Shown here: positions 22,927 through 33,284 of the stretch, piece by piece | Layout of the letters: every line of letters begins with the position of its first letter | Numbering within the stretch: the first letter of the stretch is position 1 | Source: Megaleporinus macrocephalus | Lineage: Eukaryota > Chordata > Actinopteri > Characiformes > Anostomidae | Assembly: GCA_021613375.1 (NCBI GenBank) | Contig: CM038719.1 | Location: forward strand, 35,297,747 to 35,361,746 | DNA: 64,000 bases | Reading direction: 5' to 3' | Program-made: the position numbers and the translations under genes | Notes under the pieces: model-generated | Told to the model about the DNA's origin: nothing | Databases searched by the model: none | Seen by the model: the letters and a program-made list of their open reading frames with translations, nothing else

Positions 22927-23371
22927 AGTCTCGAGCACAGTAATACACAGCTGTGTCTTCAGCTTGCAGATTCTGTCCTTGTAGGGTGATGGTGTTTCTG
23001 GAAGTGTCTCGAGAGACAGTGAACTTGCTTTCCAGTGAATCTGTAGCATATATGACTCCATCATAATAGATTCCGTTGATCCATTCCAGAGCTTTTCCTG
23101 CAGGTTGTCGGATCCAGACTGTTCCATGATAACTGCGGTCAGTAATAGAAGCTCCAGATACTGTACAGGTGATGGTTAAAGGCTCTGCTGGTTTGATGAC
23201 TACTGAGTCTGGCTGGAGGAGCTCAGTAGCACAGAACACATCTGTGAACAGAGAGAAGAAAAGCTTTATATATTTGAAGTAATAAATCAGATGAAGTCAA
23301 ATCCAGCTTCAGTTGAAACACTCACACGAGGCAGCAGCCAACAGCAGCAGCAGTGAAGCTGAAGTGAACAT
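22927..23371 (-). CDS. IGHV: V10: heavy-chain V segment, beta family
   Basis: Leader exon 23371-23326 (MFTSASLLLLLAAAS), intron 84 bases, V exon 23241-22927. CDR1 GASITDRSYHG, VWIRQPAGKALEW, CDR2 [36 protein letters not shown]. Intact frame. Its duplicate V19 has two opposite frameshifts in CDR2-FR3, so V10 represents the unaltered form. Confidence 0.92.
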
Positions 23372-23420
23372 GGTTGTGCTGCATTGATGGAAACTGCTGT
23401 AGAGGGAGATGCTGCTGATG

Positions 23421-23446
23421 TTATTAGAGTAAATGGAGATTTGCAT
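23421..23446 (-). promoter_or_regulatory. V10 promoter
   Basis: Octamer ATGCAAAT (23446-23439); the TATA region is degraded (ctaataac on the minus strand). Confidence 0.7.
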
Positions 23447-23449
23447 ATG

Positions 23450-24169
23450 AATGAAAAGGGGCTGAATGTCAGGAATAGAGCTGGTTCTAATGTCTGGATT
23501 TCACAGAAACATCTGTAAAATCTCTTATACTGAGTATATTTTTAATATATATGGAGACGCTTACTTATAAACATGTGCTCTCACCATCACATTTATTTAT
23601 TTGTTTGTTTTCAGTAGCGTTTTTGAAACATAAGCGAATAGAAATACAGTTAGAATATGCAAAATGAACCCAAAATGAACTACTTCTATTCCAGAGAATG
23701 GATGGTCTGAATACACAGTGTTCATCAAGCAGTATGCGAACATTCTCTGGACGACCTACTGAATTAGGAGACATGACTGAAGCACAGTATACTATCCCAT
23801 GATTCAACTGGAGAATGGCAGGTCAGTGCCTTAAAAGTATCTAAAATAATGTCTAAACAGGGATTTTAATAAATAGTGGGACTTTTAGTGGGTTTACAGT
23901 GCTGGTGTAACGTCTTGCATTAAAGGAAGTTGGTAAATAGCAGATGTAGTGTGTCCGAGGTTGTGTGGATACTAAGCACTGAAAGAGTTGCCAAGAAAAG
24001 TTGTTCACTGACTGACTGACCGATTAAGTTGCTTATTTGAAACGTGCATGAACGAAGAGTGCGGCCGAACACGTTTCATTTCAGTCTAGCTAACATTAAG
24101 AAGCAGTGTGCAGGGACTGATGATAGGTCAGCTGTGTCAAGTTGTGTCAGATTTTTATTTTGCAGAAAA
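23450..24169. other. V10 upstream spacer
   Basis: No gene. Duplicated at 41757-42476. Confidence 0.5.
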
Positions 24170-24395
24170 GACAAAAATGTAAATGACTTCCAAGTACTAG
24201 CCTGGACCCCTGATTCCCCAGACTTGAACCACATTGAGCATCTGTGGGACCACCTGGATCATTGTGGTTGCTCTATGGATTGTCCCCTCTAGCAGCTGTG
24301 GGATGTTTTGCAGTCAGCATGGCTCCAGATACCTGTGACAACCTACCAGGACTTTATTGAGTCTCCCAGTACATATAGCTGCTGACTATGTTGCA
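24170..24395 (+). mobile_element. Tc1-like transposase fragment
   Basis: Encodes WTPDSPDLNHIEHLWDHL, the block with the last acidic residue of the DD34E catalytic triad of Tc1 transposases. After it come a stop and degraded downstream sequence. The N-terminal DNA-binding part and the two catalytic Asp are missing. Dead remnant. Confidence 0.8.
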
Positions 24396-24689
24396 CACGG
24401 CAATTACCCTGGATATTAGCTTGTGATCATAATACCCATGACTGAGTATTTATTCAATTTCACCAAAACAGAACTCATTAACTAATTTTACTGAACTCAT
24501 TAAGAATTTAATTAAGAGTTTAATTAAGAATTAAGAATGACTGGCCAAAAAATAAAGCTCCATTTGGATTTAGCTAAGCAAACACTTAAGAGGCTTTGAT
24601 AATTAATATTTTTCAGCTGGCAACAATACTCTACACTCTAACTGATGCAGTGAGAAGTTACTATATTACAGAAGGGTAACGCTATTGAC
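24396..24689. other. Spacer
   Basis: No gene; AT-rich with taattaag repeats. Confidence 0.5.
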
Positions 24690-24845
24690 TCCGGTTTCCT
24701 CCCACAGTCCAAACACATGCATGTTAGGTTCATCGGTCACTCTAAATTGCCCGTAGGTGTGAATGTGTGTTGGCCATGTGATGGGCCGCGACCTGTCAAT
24801 TGTGTACCCTGCCTTCGTCCAATGATGCTGGGATTTGCTTGACTC
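24690..24845 (+). mobile_element. V-SINE-like element, head missing
   Basis: Begins at the core (ccggtttcctcccacagtcc) and continues into the tail (aaattgcccgtaggtgtga, gtgtaccctgcc, gatgctgggatt). The tRNA head is absent. Confidence 0.68.
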
Positions 24846-24849
24846 TGTT

Positions 24850-25187
24850 CTAGAGAGATGGGCAGGTCAGGGTAAGAAGGGAAGCAAATCAAGCGATATA
24901 CCCATCGTGCATAGTTCCCACTGTACACGTCTCAGGAGGCAGAGTATTTTCAGGCAGCTGTTCTTGAGTTGTTTCTACTGGATAGTTCGCAGATTACTCA
25001 ATATTGATATTTCAACAGCACCATCAGCTGTTACTGTCACTGTTCCAGGAAATAGTAAGTAAAATCATGTATTGCAATCTTTTGCCATAGATAAACTTTT
25101 TTAGTAACTACTTCAGTGTTGAACGTAGCCTGATATGTCACTGTGTTTGGAAACACATCTCTATAAAGATCTCAGTAACCTGTATCC
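24850..25187. other. V11 3' flank
   Basis: No gene seen. Confidence 0.5.
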
Positions 25188-25225
25188 TGTTTTTGTACAG
25201 CTCTGTAATGTTTTGTATCAGTGTG
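25188..25225 (-). other. RSS of V11 pseudogene
   Basis: CACACTG (25225-25219), 22-base spacer, ACAAAAACA (25196-25188). Still intact. Confidence 0.82.
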
Positions 25226-25692
25226 GTCTTCGTGCACAGTAATAAACAGCTGTGTCTTCTGTCTTCAGGCTGTTCATCTGCAGATACACCTGCTTCTTAT
25301 TGTTTTCTCTGGAGATGGTGAATCTTCCCTCCACAGACTGAGAGTATAATTTATCGCTGCCACTCGGAGCTGAAATATGTGAGATCCATTCAAGCCCTTT
25401 TCCAGCAGCCTGTCTGATCCAGGATATATCTGCACTGCCAACCTCAATTCCAGAGAAGGTGCAGGTGAGTGTATGAGATCCTCCAGGTTAAATGAGCGCT
25501 GGCTCTGACTCAGTCAGTGTCTGACATCTACAACCTGTCAAATAATCACTCAGTTAATCAATTCAGTTCAAACACTGACACACAATCTCACATAAATACA
25601 GAACTGACATGAATAACAGATTCTCAGATGAGCTACTCACTGATTATAGTCATTAATGTGAACATAAAGTGGTAAATGGTTTTCGTTTTCAT
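25226..25692 (-). pseudogene. IGHV: V11: gamma-family VH pseudogene (nonsense codon in FR1)
   Basis: Leader exon 25692-25641, intron 106 bases, V exon 25534-25226. It is the duplicate of V20 and nearly identical to it, with RSS and octamer intact. In FR1 the codons read CTC ATT TAA CCT GGA where V20 has CTC ATT AAA CCT GGA, so Lys has become a stop (25490-25488) by one substitution, before the first Cys. The rest of the frame ([31 protein letters not shown]) stays open. A single-base sequencing error would give the same picture, but it is not in a homopolymer. Confidence 0.9.
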
Positions 25693-25745
25693 GGCTGCTG
25701 CTGAAAAGTCAAATCAAAGTGAGAGTAATGCAGTTAGAGTCTGTG

Positions 25746-25772
25746 TTTATAAGGGAAAGGTCTAATTTGCAT
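25746..25772 (-). promoter_or_regulatory. V11 promoter
   Basis: Octamer ATGCAAAT (25772-25765) and TATAAA (25751-25746). Confidence 0.78.
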
Positions 25773-25779
25773 GCCCCGC

Positions 25780-26944
25780 CCTCTAAAGCCTTTATCAGTG
25801 CAATTAACTCTAAACCTGACTTTAAATTGTAAATATCAGTCAGATTTGCACAAATCTTTAAAAAAATGTCTTAGTCTGACTTCTGACACTAATATAGTTG
25901 CACTAACATCAGCATATGAAAGATGTTGTATATGAATAAATAGAATTATTTGTACATAATATTTACAGATGTGAATTTACAGCACAACAATAGCAAAGTA
26001 TAAAGTATAAATGCCAATATATCTGGTAGTGATATCATTTGTACAAACTACAGGGCTATAACGTTTAGTCTTGTTATCAGCTGCAGGCATTACATTGTAC
26101 AAAAACCACTCTGGTTCAACATGACTTCAAACAATGAAGCATTACTTGCAGTAAATGTTGTGTTTAATGGAAACGAGCTAATCCAACTATAGTTTTCAGG
26201 TTTAAAGGAATGTAAACTGGACAACTTGCTATGGACCACATAACCAACCACTTCAAGTTGTTTTGTGTCACTTATTAAAAACATCAAATGATTGTTGCAT
26301 GTAATACATGATTTCTATGTTTCTGAATTTGTATAGAACCAGACGCTGCTATGATCTGCAGCTTCACAGTAATGACTGTGCATGACTGTCCCATAACTGA
26401 CAGACACGAGGGAATTATTTATGTACAATATTTAATATTTCTGTGCAAATTCAATCAGTTTTTTCAGTAGATTCAGTAGATTTCTAAAGAAATGGGCCAC
26501 TTAAGTAGCTTAGTGAAGAAACAGATGGCTAAAAAAACGTGCTATTAGTATGAAGGTATGGTCATCTTCCCAAATGATTCACATATGTTGACTTCAGTAT
26601 TATTAAACAGCATTATTTTTATATCTTATTTATATTCCTAACTAAAACTTTTACTTTAACCTTGAAACAAGTGTAAGGTGCTCTATTCAGTGGCTACTTT
26701 TACTGACTCTAGTGAGCAGTCCATTCAAGTCATGTGAGTTGTGGCTACAAAACAGAGAAAGAAGAATAATAAAAGGCTGCAAAAAGAAGACATAGAAAAA
26801 AATGAATATTCCTTTGTTAGGCATTGCTCAAAAAGAAAAGACTAAAAACATGAACTGTTAGAAAAGATTTGTCCTCCATAACCACTCAGTGGTAGTAATG
26901 TGAGGTACATAACTGTTACTCAGAGAAAACTCATTTCAGCAGCT
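25780..26944. other. V11-V12 spacer
   Basis: No gene. Duplicated at 44086-45244. Confidence 0.5.
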
Positions 26945-27240
26945 TGTATCCGCGATCCCGTAGTTTTGGTCACTACTCAAAGTTGGTGACCACAGGTGAG
27001 AGTAGGAACATAAACTGACGAGTAAATCGAGACTTCACCAGGACAGACCAGTACAGAGCCCACATCACTGTAGACGCTACACCAATCCACCTGTTCACCT
27101 CACGCTCCATCCTTCCCTCACTCGTGAACAAGAACCCGTGATACTTAAACTCCCCCACTTGAGGCAGGAGATCATTGCCAACCTGGAGAGGGCACTCCAC
27201 CCTTTTCCAACTGAGGATTTGGAGGTACTGACACATATTA
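26945..27240 (-). mobile_element. Non-LTR reverse transcriptase C-terminal fragment
   Basis: Encodes RVECPLQVGNDLLPQV, then EFKYHGFLFTSEGRMEREV and NRWIGVAS, the FKYLGVLFTSEG segment after the catalytic domain of a fish LINE reverse transcriptase. Truncated at both ends. The copy at 45245-45540 has the more typical FKDLGVLFTSEG. Confidence 0.78.
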
Positions 27241-27652
27241 TGGAATATATTATGGTTTTATTGAATTACATTAAAAGTAAACATGTTGATGTCCTCTCCT
27301 TGTTTTTCTTGGTACACTGATGATATTCAGTTGTTGAGACTTCTATGTAGTTTGTGTAGTTTAGTGTTTAGAGTTTTTTATTGAGGCTCAAAATGAGACA
27401 ATGTATATCTGATGGCAGTGTTCAATGATATTGAATAAAATGGAGGTTATGAAACATAACTGTAGTGCTGAATGTTAGGCATGTTAATGTGTAGATGTAG
27501 AATTCATTCATTACATACAAGTACTGCAGTGCTGTTGGAGTTCAAACAGGACATTTACTGCCTGTAGGGTGATCAAATTTTCATAGCTACATGGAAGTCC
27601 AAGATTGTCATCATTATATGTATTGTATGCTATGAAAGTTCTGGTGGGAGTG
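27241..27652. other. V12 3' flank
   Basis: No gene. The same flank (ggaatatattatggttttat, ccttgtttttcttggtacac) lies 3' of V21 and V23, so all three descend from one beta unit. Confidence 0.6.
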
Positions 27653-27691
27653 AGTTTTTGTACGTAGCAGCTGATTTCGTACAGCACTGTG
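27653..27691 (-). other. RSS of V12
   Basis: CACAGTG (27691-27685), 23-base spacer, ACAAAAACT (27661-27653): the best match to consensus together with V23. Confidence 0.88.
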
Positions 27692-28142
27692 ATGCACATC
27701 GTGCACAGTAATACACAGCTGTGTCTTCAGCTTGCAGATTCTGTCCTTGTAGGGTGACGGTGTTTCTGGAAGTGTCTCGAGAGACAGTGAACTTGCTTTT
27801 CAGTGAATCTTTAGCATCTTTGTTCCCATTATGATAAATGTTGTTGATCCATTCCAGAGCTTTTCCTGCAGGTTGTCGGATCCAGGCTGTTCCATAATGA
27901 CTGCTGCTGTCAGTGATAGAAGCTCCAGATACTGTACAGGTGATGGTTAAAGGTTCTGCTGATTTGATGACCACTGAGTCTGGCTGGAGGAGCTCAGTAG
28001 CACAGAACACATCTGTGAACAGAGAGAAGAAAAGCTTTATATATTTAAAGTAATAAATCAGATGAAGTCAAATCCAGCTTCAGTTGAAACACTCACACGA
28101 GGCAGCAGCCAACAGCAGCAGCAGTGAAGCTGAAGTGAACAT
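27692..28142 (-). CDS. IGHV: V12: heavy-chain V segment, beta family
   Basis: Leader exon 28142-28097 (MFTSASLLLLLAAAS), intron 84 bases, V exon 28012-27692. FR1 ATELLQPDSVVIKSAEPLT (Ser where sisters have Pro), CDR1 GASITDSSSHYG, AWIRQPAGKALEW, CDR2 [34 protein letters not shown]. Intact, with a near-consensus RSS. Its duplicate V21 has lost almost the entire V exon. Confidence 0.92.
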
Positions 28143-28190
28143 GGTTGTGCTGCATTGATGGAAACTGCTGTAGAGGGAGATGCTGCTGAT

Positions 28191-28217
28191 GTTATAAGAG
28201 TAAATGGATATTTGCAT
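28191..28217 (-). promoter_or_regulatory. V12 promoter
   Basis: Octamer ATGCAAAT (28217-28210) and a TTATAAC TATA-like element. Confidence 0.78.
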
Positions 28218-28219
28218 AT

Positions 28220-29655
28220 GAATGAAAAGGGGCTGAATGTCAGGAATGGAGCTGCTTCATGTGGGATGTGCTAGATAACAGAACATGATGCCTTTTGGAG
28301 ACATGCACAGTTTGCCCTCTAGAGGTTAATATAGAGGCTGCAACCAAAACCACATATTACATACTGATATAGGTGTCCTACAAATCTCAGTTCCAAATAA
28401 GTTGTAATATTATTCAAGACAAAAAAATAGAAAAAAACTATTTGTAAATATGATTTGACCTGCATTTAAATTAAGGTACAAAAAAGTTTTTTTTTCTTAT
28501 GAACTTCATATTTTCATGTAGCATTTAACATGTACAGTTTAACCTAAATTGTGAAATGTTCATAATCATATCACACAGGTGATGCAATCATGCATAGGTA
28601 TAAAGAATCTGGTTTAGTCCTTTATGAGAACAAGTATAAGTCTCATTGCCCAATAAAGACCAGTAGTAAATCCAGTAGTTTAAAAGCACATTAATCAGTA
28701 CATACAGAGGTTAAATACTACCAGCATGATGGACCTATTAAGTAATAATGAAACAGATTCATCCCAAGCAGCATAGGAGGTATTACTGATAATGTTCTTT
28801 ACCTTGTCTGAAAAAGTTTTTTAAGATATCTGCTGCTCACCAAGTATGGGGGGCAACAAAGAATGCATTTGCTTACAAAAAAAGATATCTTCTCTTTTCA
28901 TATCATATCATTTCATGTGCAATATCAACATTTATTTAATTTCATTTATTTAATATTCTTTAATATTTAAATATTTCATTAATCTTTAATATGCGTTTGA
29001 TTTCATATATGTCATGTGTTCATACTGGTAGAACTGTTGCTATGGTATATATATAATAGTATAAATTGTAAATTTGATGATTTGTGTTTCAATAATGAGT
29101 GGTTGTTGAAAAGCTTATAGTGTGAAAAGACAAAGAATCTGTTGACTTTCTCAGAACAATGTGTTTGGGATTAATTGAATAAACGAGAGCAAGCTTCACG
29201 GACATAATAGAGTATTTATTTCCATAACAACAAAATATCTGTTTTTTGTCTTACATGACCCAATATTATTTATCAAACGCTTTTACAAATTAAAATCTAA
29301 AAATAAATCTATCAGTTTGCCTTGTAGTTCATGACAGTTCTGACAGATACTGCTAATGTTGAAATTACACTGTCATTATGAAACAAAAGCTGTCATTGCA
29401 AGTATTAGCAGGATATGACATTTAGTATTACATGTTATTGAAATAAAAACAAAGTAGCTATTTGTAAAAGTGCTTTGACCTGCATTTAAAGTAAAATAAT
29501 ACAAAAAATGGTTGTTTGATTAGTTTTATTTTATGAACTTCCAAATAAGTTGCAACATGTGCAGTTTAAGACTAAGAACATTGGGAATTTTTCAACATCA
29601 TATTACACAGGTGATGCAATATGCATTAGTATAACGAAAGAATCTGGTTTAGTCC
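28220..29655. other. Spacer right of V12
   Basis: No gene. Contains two versions (28380-28620 and 29450-29660) of a stretch with cagttccaaataagttgtaa or caaataagttgcaac and ggtgatgcaat, probably an old interspersed repeat present twice. Around 28960-29250 the sequence resembles the Tc1/SINE flank of the beta units without the SINE. Confidence 0.45.
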
Positions 29656-29868
29656 TTTATATAATGCTTTACATTGGGTTTAATCTACAGCTCTGGATGT
29701 AAATCGTTATTCAGATTAACAGTTAAAGTCCTAACAGTTGAATGAACTGCATGGTGTGTTCTACAAGGAGAGCTGAATGGGGGGGAACTCCAGCATAGAA
29801 ACACTATAAACACAGCTGGGGGCTTTTTGTACAGCAAAATAAGGAACTGCATTGCTGTGGATATCGGG
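29656..29868 (-). pseudogene. IGHV: V13: alpha-family remnant, RSS and 3' flank without a V body
   Basis: The alpha-gene 3' flank, the full RSS and only the last few bases of the V exon (about 29860-29868, ending tatcggg) are present. At 29868/29869 the sequence switches abruptly to a patch that matches 12866-13016. Everything from the FR3 Cys codon to the leader is missing. The result is a free-standing 23-type RSS with no coding V attached. Confidence 0.82.
29822..29859 (-). other. Orphan RSS of V13
   Basis: CACAGCA (29859-29853), 22-base spacer, ACAAAAAGC (29830-29822), identical to the RSS of intact alpha genes. Confidence 0.8.
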
Positions 29869-30011
29869 ATCATTTTTGCATGACACTTAAACTCTCTTGT
29901 TAATATATCAATAGCAGATGACATAACAGATTATGGACAGTTAATAACAGTGCCATGCTGCCCTTACTGTTAAATTTTCATGACGCATATCATTATGTTT
30001 AGTCTTATGAT

Positions 30012-30142
30012 GGCTAGAACAGAGAGAAGAACAGCTTTATATATTTGAAGTAATAAATCAGATGAAGTCAAATCCAGCTACAGTTGAATCACTCACACGA
30101 GGCAGCAGCCAACAGCAGCAGCAGTGAAGCTGAAGTGAACAT
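30012..30142 (-). pseudogene. IGHV: V14: orphan beta leader exon
   Basis: Leader exon 30142-30097 codes for MFTSASLLLLLAAAS with a good GTGAGT donor, and the intron continues to about 30014, where the sequence breaks into unrelated DNA just before the V exon acceptor would occur. No V exon or RSS belongs to it. Promoter octamer at 30217-30210 is intact. It corresponds in position to V07. Confidence 0.85.
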
Positions 30143-30184
30143 GGTTGTGCTGCATTGATGGAAACTGCTGTAGAGGGAGATGCT

Positions 30185-30217
30185 GCTGATATTATAAGAG
30201 TAAATGGAGATTTGCAT
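30185..30217 (-). promoter_or_regulatory. Promoter of orphan leader V14
   Basis: Octamer ATGCAAAT (30217-30210) and TATAATA-like element, as in V07. Confidence 0.75.
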
Positions 30218-30568
30218 ATGAATGAAAAGGGGCTGAATGTCAGGAATGGAGCTGCTTCATGTGGAATGTGCTAGATAACAGAACATGATGCCATTTGGAG
30301 ACATGTACAGTTTGCCCTCTAGAGGTTAAAATAGAGGCTGCAACCAAAGCTGCAATATAATAATTTCTGAAATGTATTTAATATGTTCTTAATTTCATAT
30401 TTCATACATGTCATGTGTTCATACTGGTAGAACTGTTGTTGTGGTATTTATTTAATAGTATAAAGTGTAAATTTGATGCTTCGTGTTTCAAAGAATGAGT
30501 GGTTGTTAAAAAGCTGAATATGTTTGAGACTGACTGGATGAAAGAGAGGAACCCAATAGAGTAGTCGA

Positions 30569-30865
30569 AGGGGCTGGAGCCAATCCCAGTGTTATCGGTA
30601 CACCATGGACAGGTCGCCAGTCCATTGCATAACCGACACACACTCTCTCACACACTCTCACACCTACTGGTAATTTAGAGTGAGCGATCAACCTAACTTG
30701 CATGTGTTTGGACTGTGGGAGGAAACCCACTCAAGCACGGGAAGAACATACACACTCTACACAGAACCACCCGGACCGGGAATCAGTGCTAGGAGGAGAC
30801 AGTGCTAACCACTACAGCACCCTGCTGACCACTACACCCCCGTGCTGGCGACTATACCACTGTCC
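30569..30865 (-). mobile_element. V-SINE-like element
   Basis: Near-identical to 14936-15232 with the same three head units and the same Tc1 scrap beside its tail, so it was duplicated with its surroundings rather than inserted anew. Confidence 0.72.
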
Positions 30866-31607
30866 ATTGTCCCCCTTATTTCCAAAACAACAAAATGTCT
30901 GTTGTTTTTTAATTAACCCCTTACATGACCCAATAGTGTTTATTAAATGCTTCTACAACCTATAATCTATAACCTATAATCTATAACCTTGTAGTTCATG
31001 ACAGTTCTGACAGATACTGCTATTGGTGAAATTAGCAAGATATGACATCCTGTCAAGCAGCCGTCATATCAATTATTATCTATATTTTTGGCTATAATGT
31101 AAAGATTTTAAATTATGAGCGTGTTTTCAATTACAGATCAACAACACGATTTCAGAGGTCTAAACTTTTCTTGCTGAGAATGTGTAGAGTAATAATAACT
31201 ATATGAATTATGTTAGTTACCAAATAAATAGTGTGTAATAATTAGTCCTGTCTATTCATTTACATGCATTTAAGTACGACTGGGATGGATTTGTTCTTTC
31301 CCGAGTGTTACAAATGATACTTCTACCCCTGTGTATAAATGATTGATGAGCTTTTTCTTCAGTTCCACATTGTAAAAAGTGCTTCATTGATACAACCTTA
31401 AAAAATGACTTAATGTGGGAACAAGTAATTATACTAGTATAACTTTGATTGGAGGATTTTTTCATTCAAACTGCATTTTTTAATAAACTAGTTTAATTCC
31501 TTGTTACCACATTATTATTATTTTTTTTATTGTACCAACAAAGCACTTTAATTTCATTCTGTTGTGTTTGGCTTCTAAGCTGCTTCACTGTTGCTCACAC
31601 CTCCCAA
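30866..31607. other. Spacer shared with 15233-15965
   Basis: No gene. Confidence 0.55.
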
Positions 31608-31870
31608 TTTGAAGCTTTAGCATTTTATTTTAGACTCAAAGGATTCCAAACAGAATAATAGATACTAACTAACTATATATATATACTTAAAGATGATTGA
31701 TGTTCTGAGATGTTCCACTGCAGTTCTACAAGTTACTCATGAGCTGCTACCTCTTCTACTCTTCTACTTCTACTATAAGTTTGTGGCTCGGGAAGATACA
31801 GCAGTCATTAGTTTCCTGAAGTTACAATACTTTACGTTGGGTTTAATCTACAGCTCTGGATGTAAATTCG
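31608..31870. repeat. Tandem duplicate segment A, first copy
   Basis: From aatttgaagctttagcattt to the ggatgtaaattc end, repeated essentially unchanged at 32315-32577 (shift 707-709). Between the two lies a second copy of the V14 leader region. Confidence 0.88.
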
Positions 31871-32313
31871 GTTGAATCACTCACACGAGGCAGCAGCCAA
31901 CAGCAGCAGCAGTGAAGCTGAAGTGAACATGGTTGTGCTGCATTGATGGAAACTGCTGTAGAGGGAGATGCTGCTGATATTATAAGAGTAAATGGAGATT
32001 TGCATATGAATGAAAAGGGGCTGAATGTCAGGAATGGAGCTGCTTCATGTGGAATGTGCTAGATAAACAGAACATGATGCCATTTGGAGACATGTACAGT
32101 TTGCCCTCTAGAGGTTAAAATAGAGGCTGCAACCAAAGCTGCAATATAATAATTTCTGAAATGTATTTAATATGTTCTTAATTTCATATTTCATACATGT
32201 CATGTGTTCATACTGGTAGAACTGTTGTTGTGGTATTTATTTAATAGTATAAAGTGTAAATTTGATGCTTCGTGTTTCAAAGAATGAGTGGTTGTTAAAA
32301 AGCTGAATATGTC
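31871..32313 (-). pseudogene. IGHV: V15: second orphan beta leader with promoter
   Basis: A near-exact repeat of 30086-30525. Leader exon 31930-31885 (MFTSASLLLLLAAAS, GT donor present), octamer at 32005-31998. The intron is cut after a few bases at 31871, where it abuts segment A. No V exon or RSS follows. Transcripts from this promoter would run into alpha-gene 3' flank. Confidence 0.85.
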
Positions 32314-32314
32314 G

Positions 32315-32577
32315 AATTTGAAGCTTTAGCATTTTATTTTAGACTCAAAGGATTCCAAACAGAATAATAGATACTAACTAACTATATATATATACTTAAA
32401 GATGATTGATGTTCTGAGATGTTCCACTGCAGTTCTACAAGTTACTCATGAGCTGCTACCTCTTCTACTCTTCTACTTCTACTATAAGTTTGTGGCTCGG
32501 GAAGATACAGCAGTCATTAGTTTCCTGAAGTTACAATACTTTACGTTGGGTTTAATCTACAGCTCTGGATGTAAATT
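32315..32577. repeat. Tandem duplicate segment A, second copy
   Basis: Repeat of 31608-31870; from here the sequence runs normally into the V16 3' flank. Confidence 0.88.
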
Positions 32578-32686
32578 CAGATTAACAGTTAAAGTCCTAA
32601 CAGTTGAATGAACTGCATCTTGTGTTCTATAAGGAGAGCTGAATGGGGGGAACTCCAGCATAGAAACACTATAAACACAGCTGGGG

Positions 32687-32724
32687 GCTTTTTGTACAGC
32701 AAAATAAGGAACTGCATTGCTGTG
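32687..32724 (-). other. RSS of V16 (alpha type)
   Basis: CACAGCA (32724-32718), 22-base spacer, ACAAAAAGC (32695-32687). Confidence 0.8.
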
Positions 32725-33151
32725 GATATCGGACACAGTAATAGACAGCAGTGTCCTCACTCCTCACACTGCTCATATGAAGGTAGATTTGGTTTTTGCT
32801 GTTGTCTCTGGAGATGCTGAATCTTCCTTTCAGTTCAGCAGAGAAATAAATGTTATTGCTGTCATAGATGTGCGCAATCCATTCCAGTCCTTTCCCAGGA
32901 GCCTGTCTGATCCAGCTCATCCAGTAGCTGCTGAATGTGAATCCTGAGCCGGTACAGGTCAGTGTGTGAGATTCTCCAGGTTTGATGACCGCTGGCTCAG
33001 ACTCAGTCAGTGTCTGACCACTTGCACCTGCAAGAACATGATAGATTCAGATTGTACCAACCAGAAAACTGAACACTGTGTTCAATCCAGTCTCCATATC
33101 CTCACCTATAAGACATGCAGACATGAGAATCATTCCTCTGAGGATGGTCAT
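32725..33151 (-). CDS. IGHV: V16: heavy-chain V segment, alpha family
   Basis: Leader exon 33151-33106 ([16 protein letters not shown]), intron 78 bases, V exon 33027-32725. CDR1 [25 protein letters not shown]2 [37 protein letters not shown]. Open frame. Its right flank (33.3-34.6 kb) is that of V05, while its left flank is the V08 type, so this interval is a recombinant of the left array. Confidence 0.92.
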
Positions 33152-33272
33152 GATTCAGCATGAAGAGACGACTGCAGGACTGGAACTTGTGATCTATTGG
33201 AGTGCCGTATGTAGGTTTGTATATGTATTTGTACTCATGCACATTTGAATGAGCTCCTCCTTATTTTTTCCA

Positions 33273-33280
33273 ATGCAAAT
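33273..33280. promoter_or_regulatory. Inverted octamer of V16
   Basis: atgcaaat on the plus strand, 122 bases before the ATG. Confidence 0.6.
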
Positions 33281-33284
33281 TTTG

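Larger units (their letters stand above)
16290..27720. repeat. Block duplication 2, copy A (V08-V12)
   Basis: Eleven to twelve kilobases with five V genes and all intervening repeats recur at 34600-46010 with a shift of about 18.3 kb. The copies differ by scattered substitutions and small indels, so the event is recent. This copy has lost only V11. Confidence 0.9.

Noticed and set aside
22927..23371. Lambda light-chain V segments, which also use a 23-type RSS
   Set aside because: WIRQ(A/P)(P/A)GK, LEW(I/V) and [10 protein letters not shown] are heavy-chain features in all families here.
24004..24020. Short ctgactgactgac run as a relic of the large TGAC array
   Set aside because: Too short to indicate common origin.
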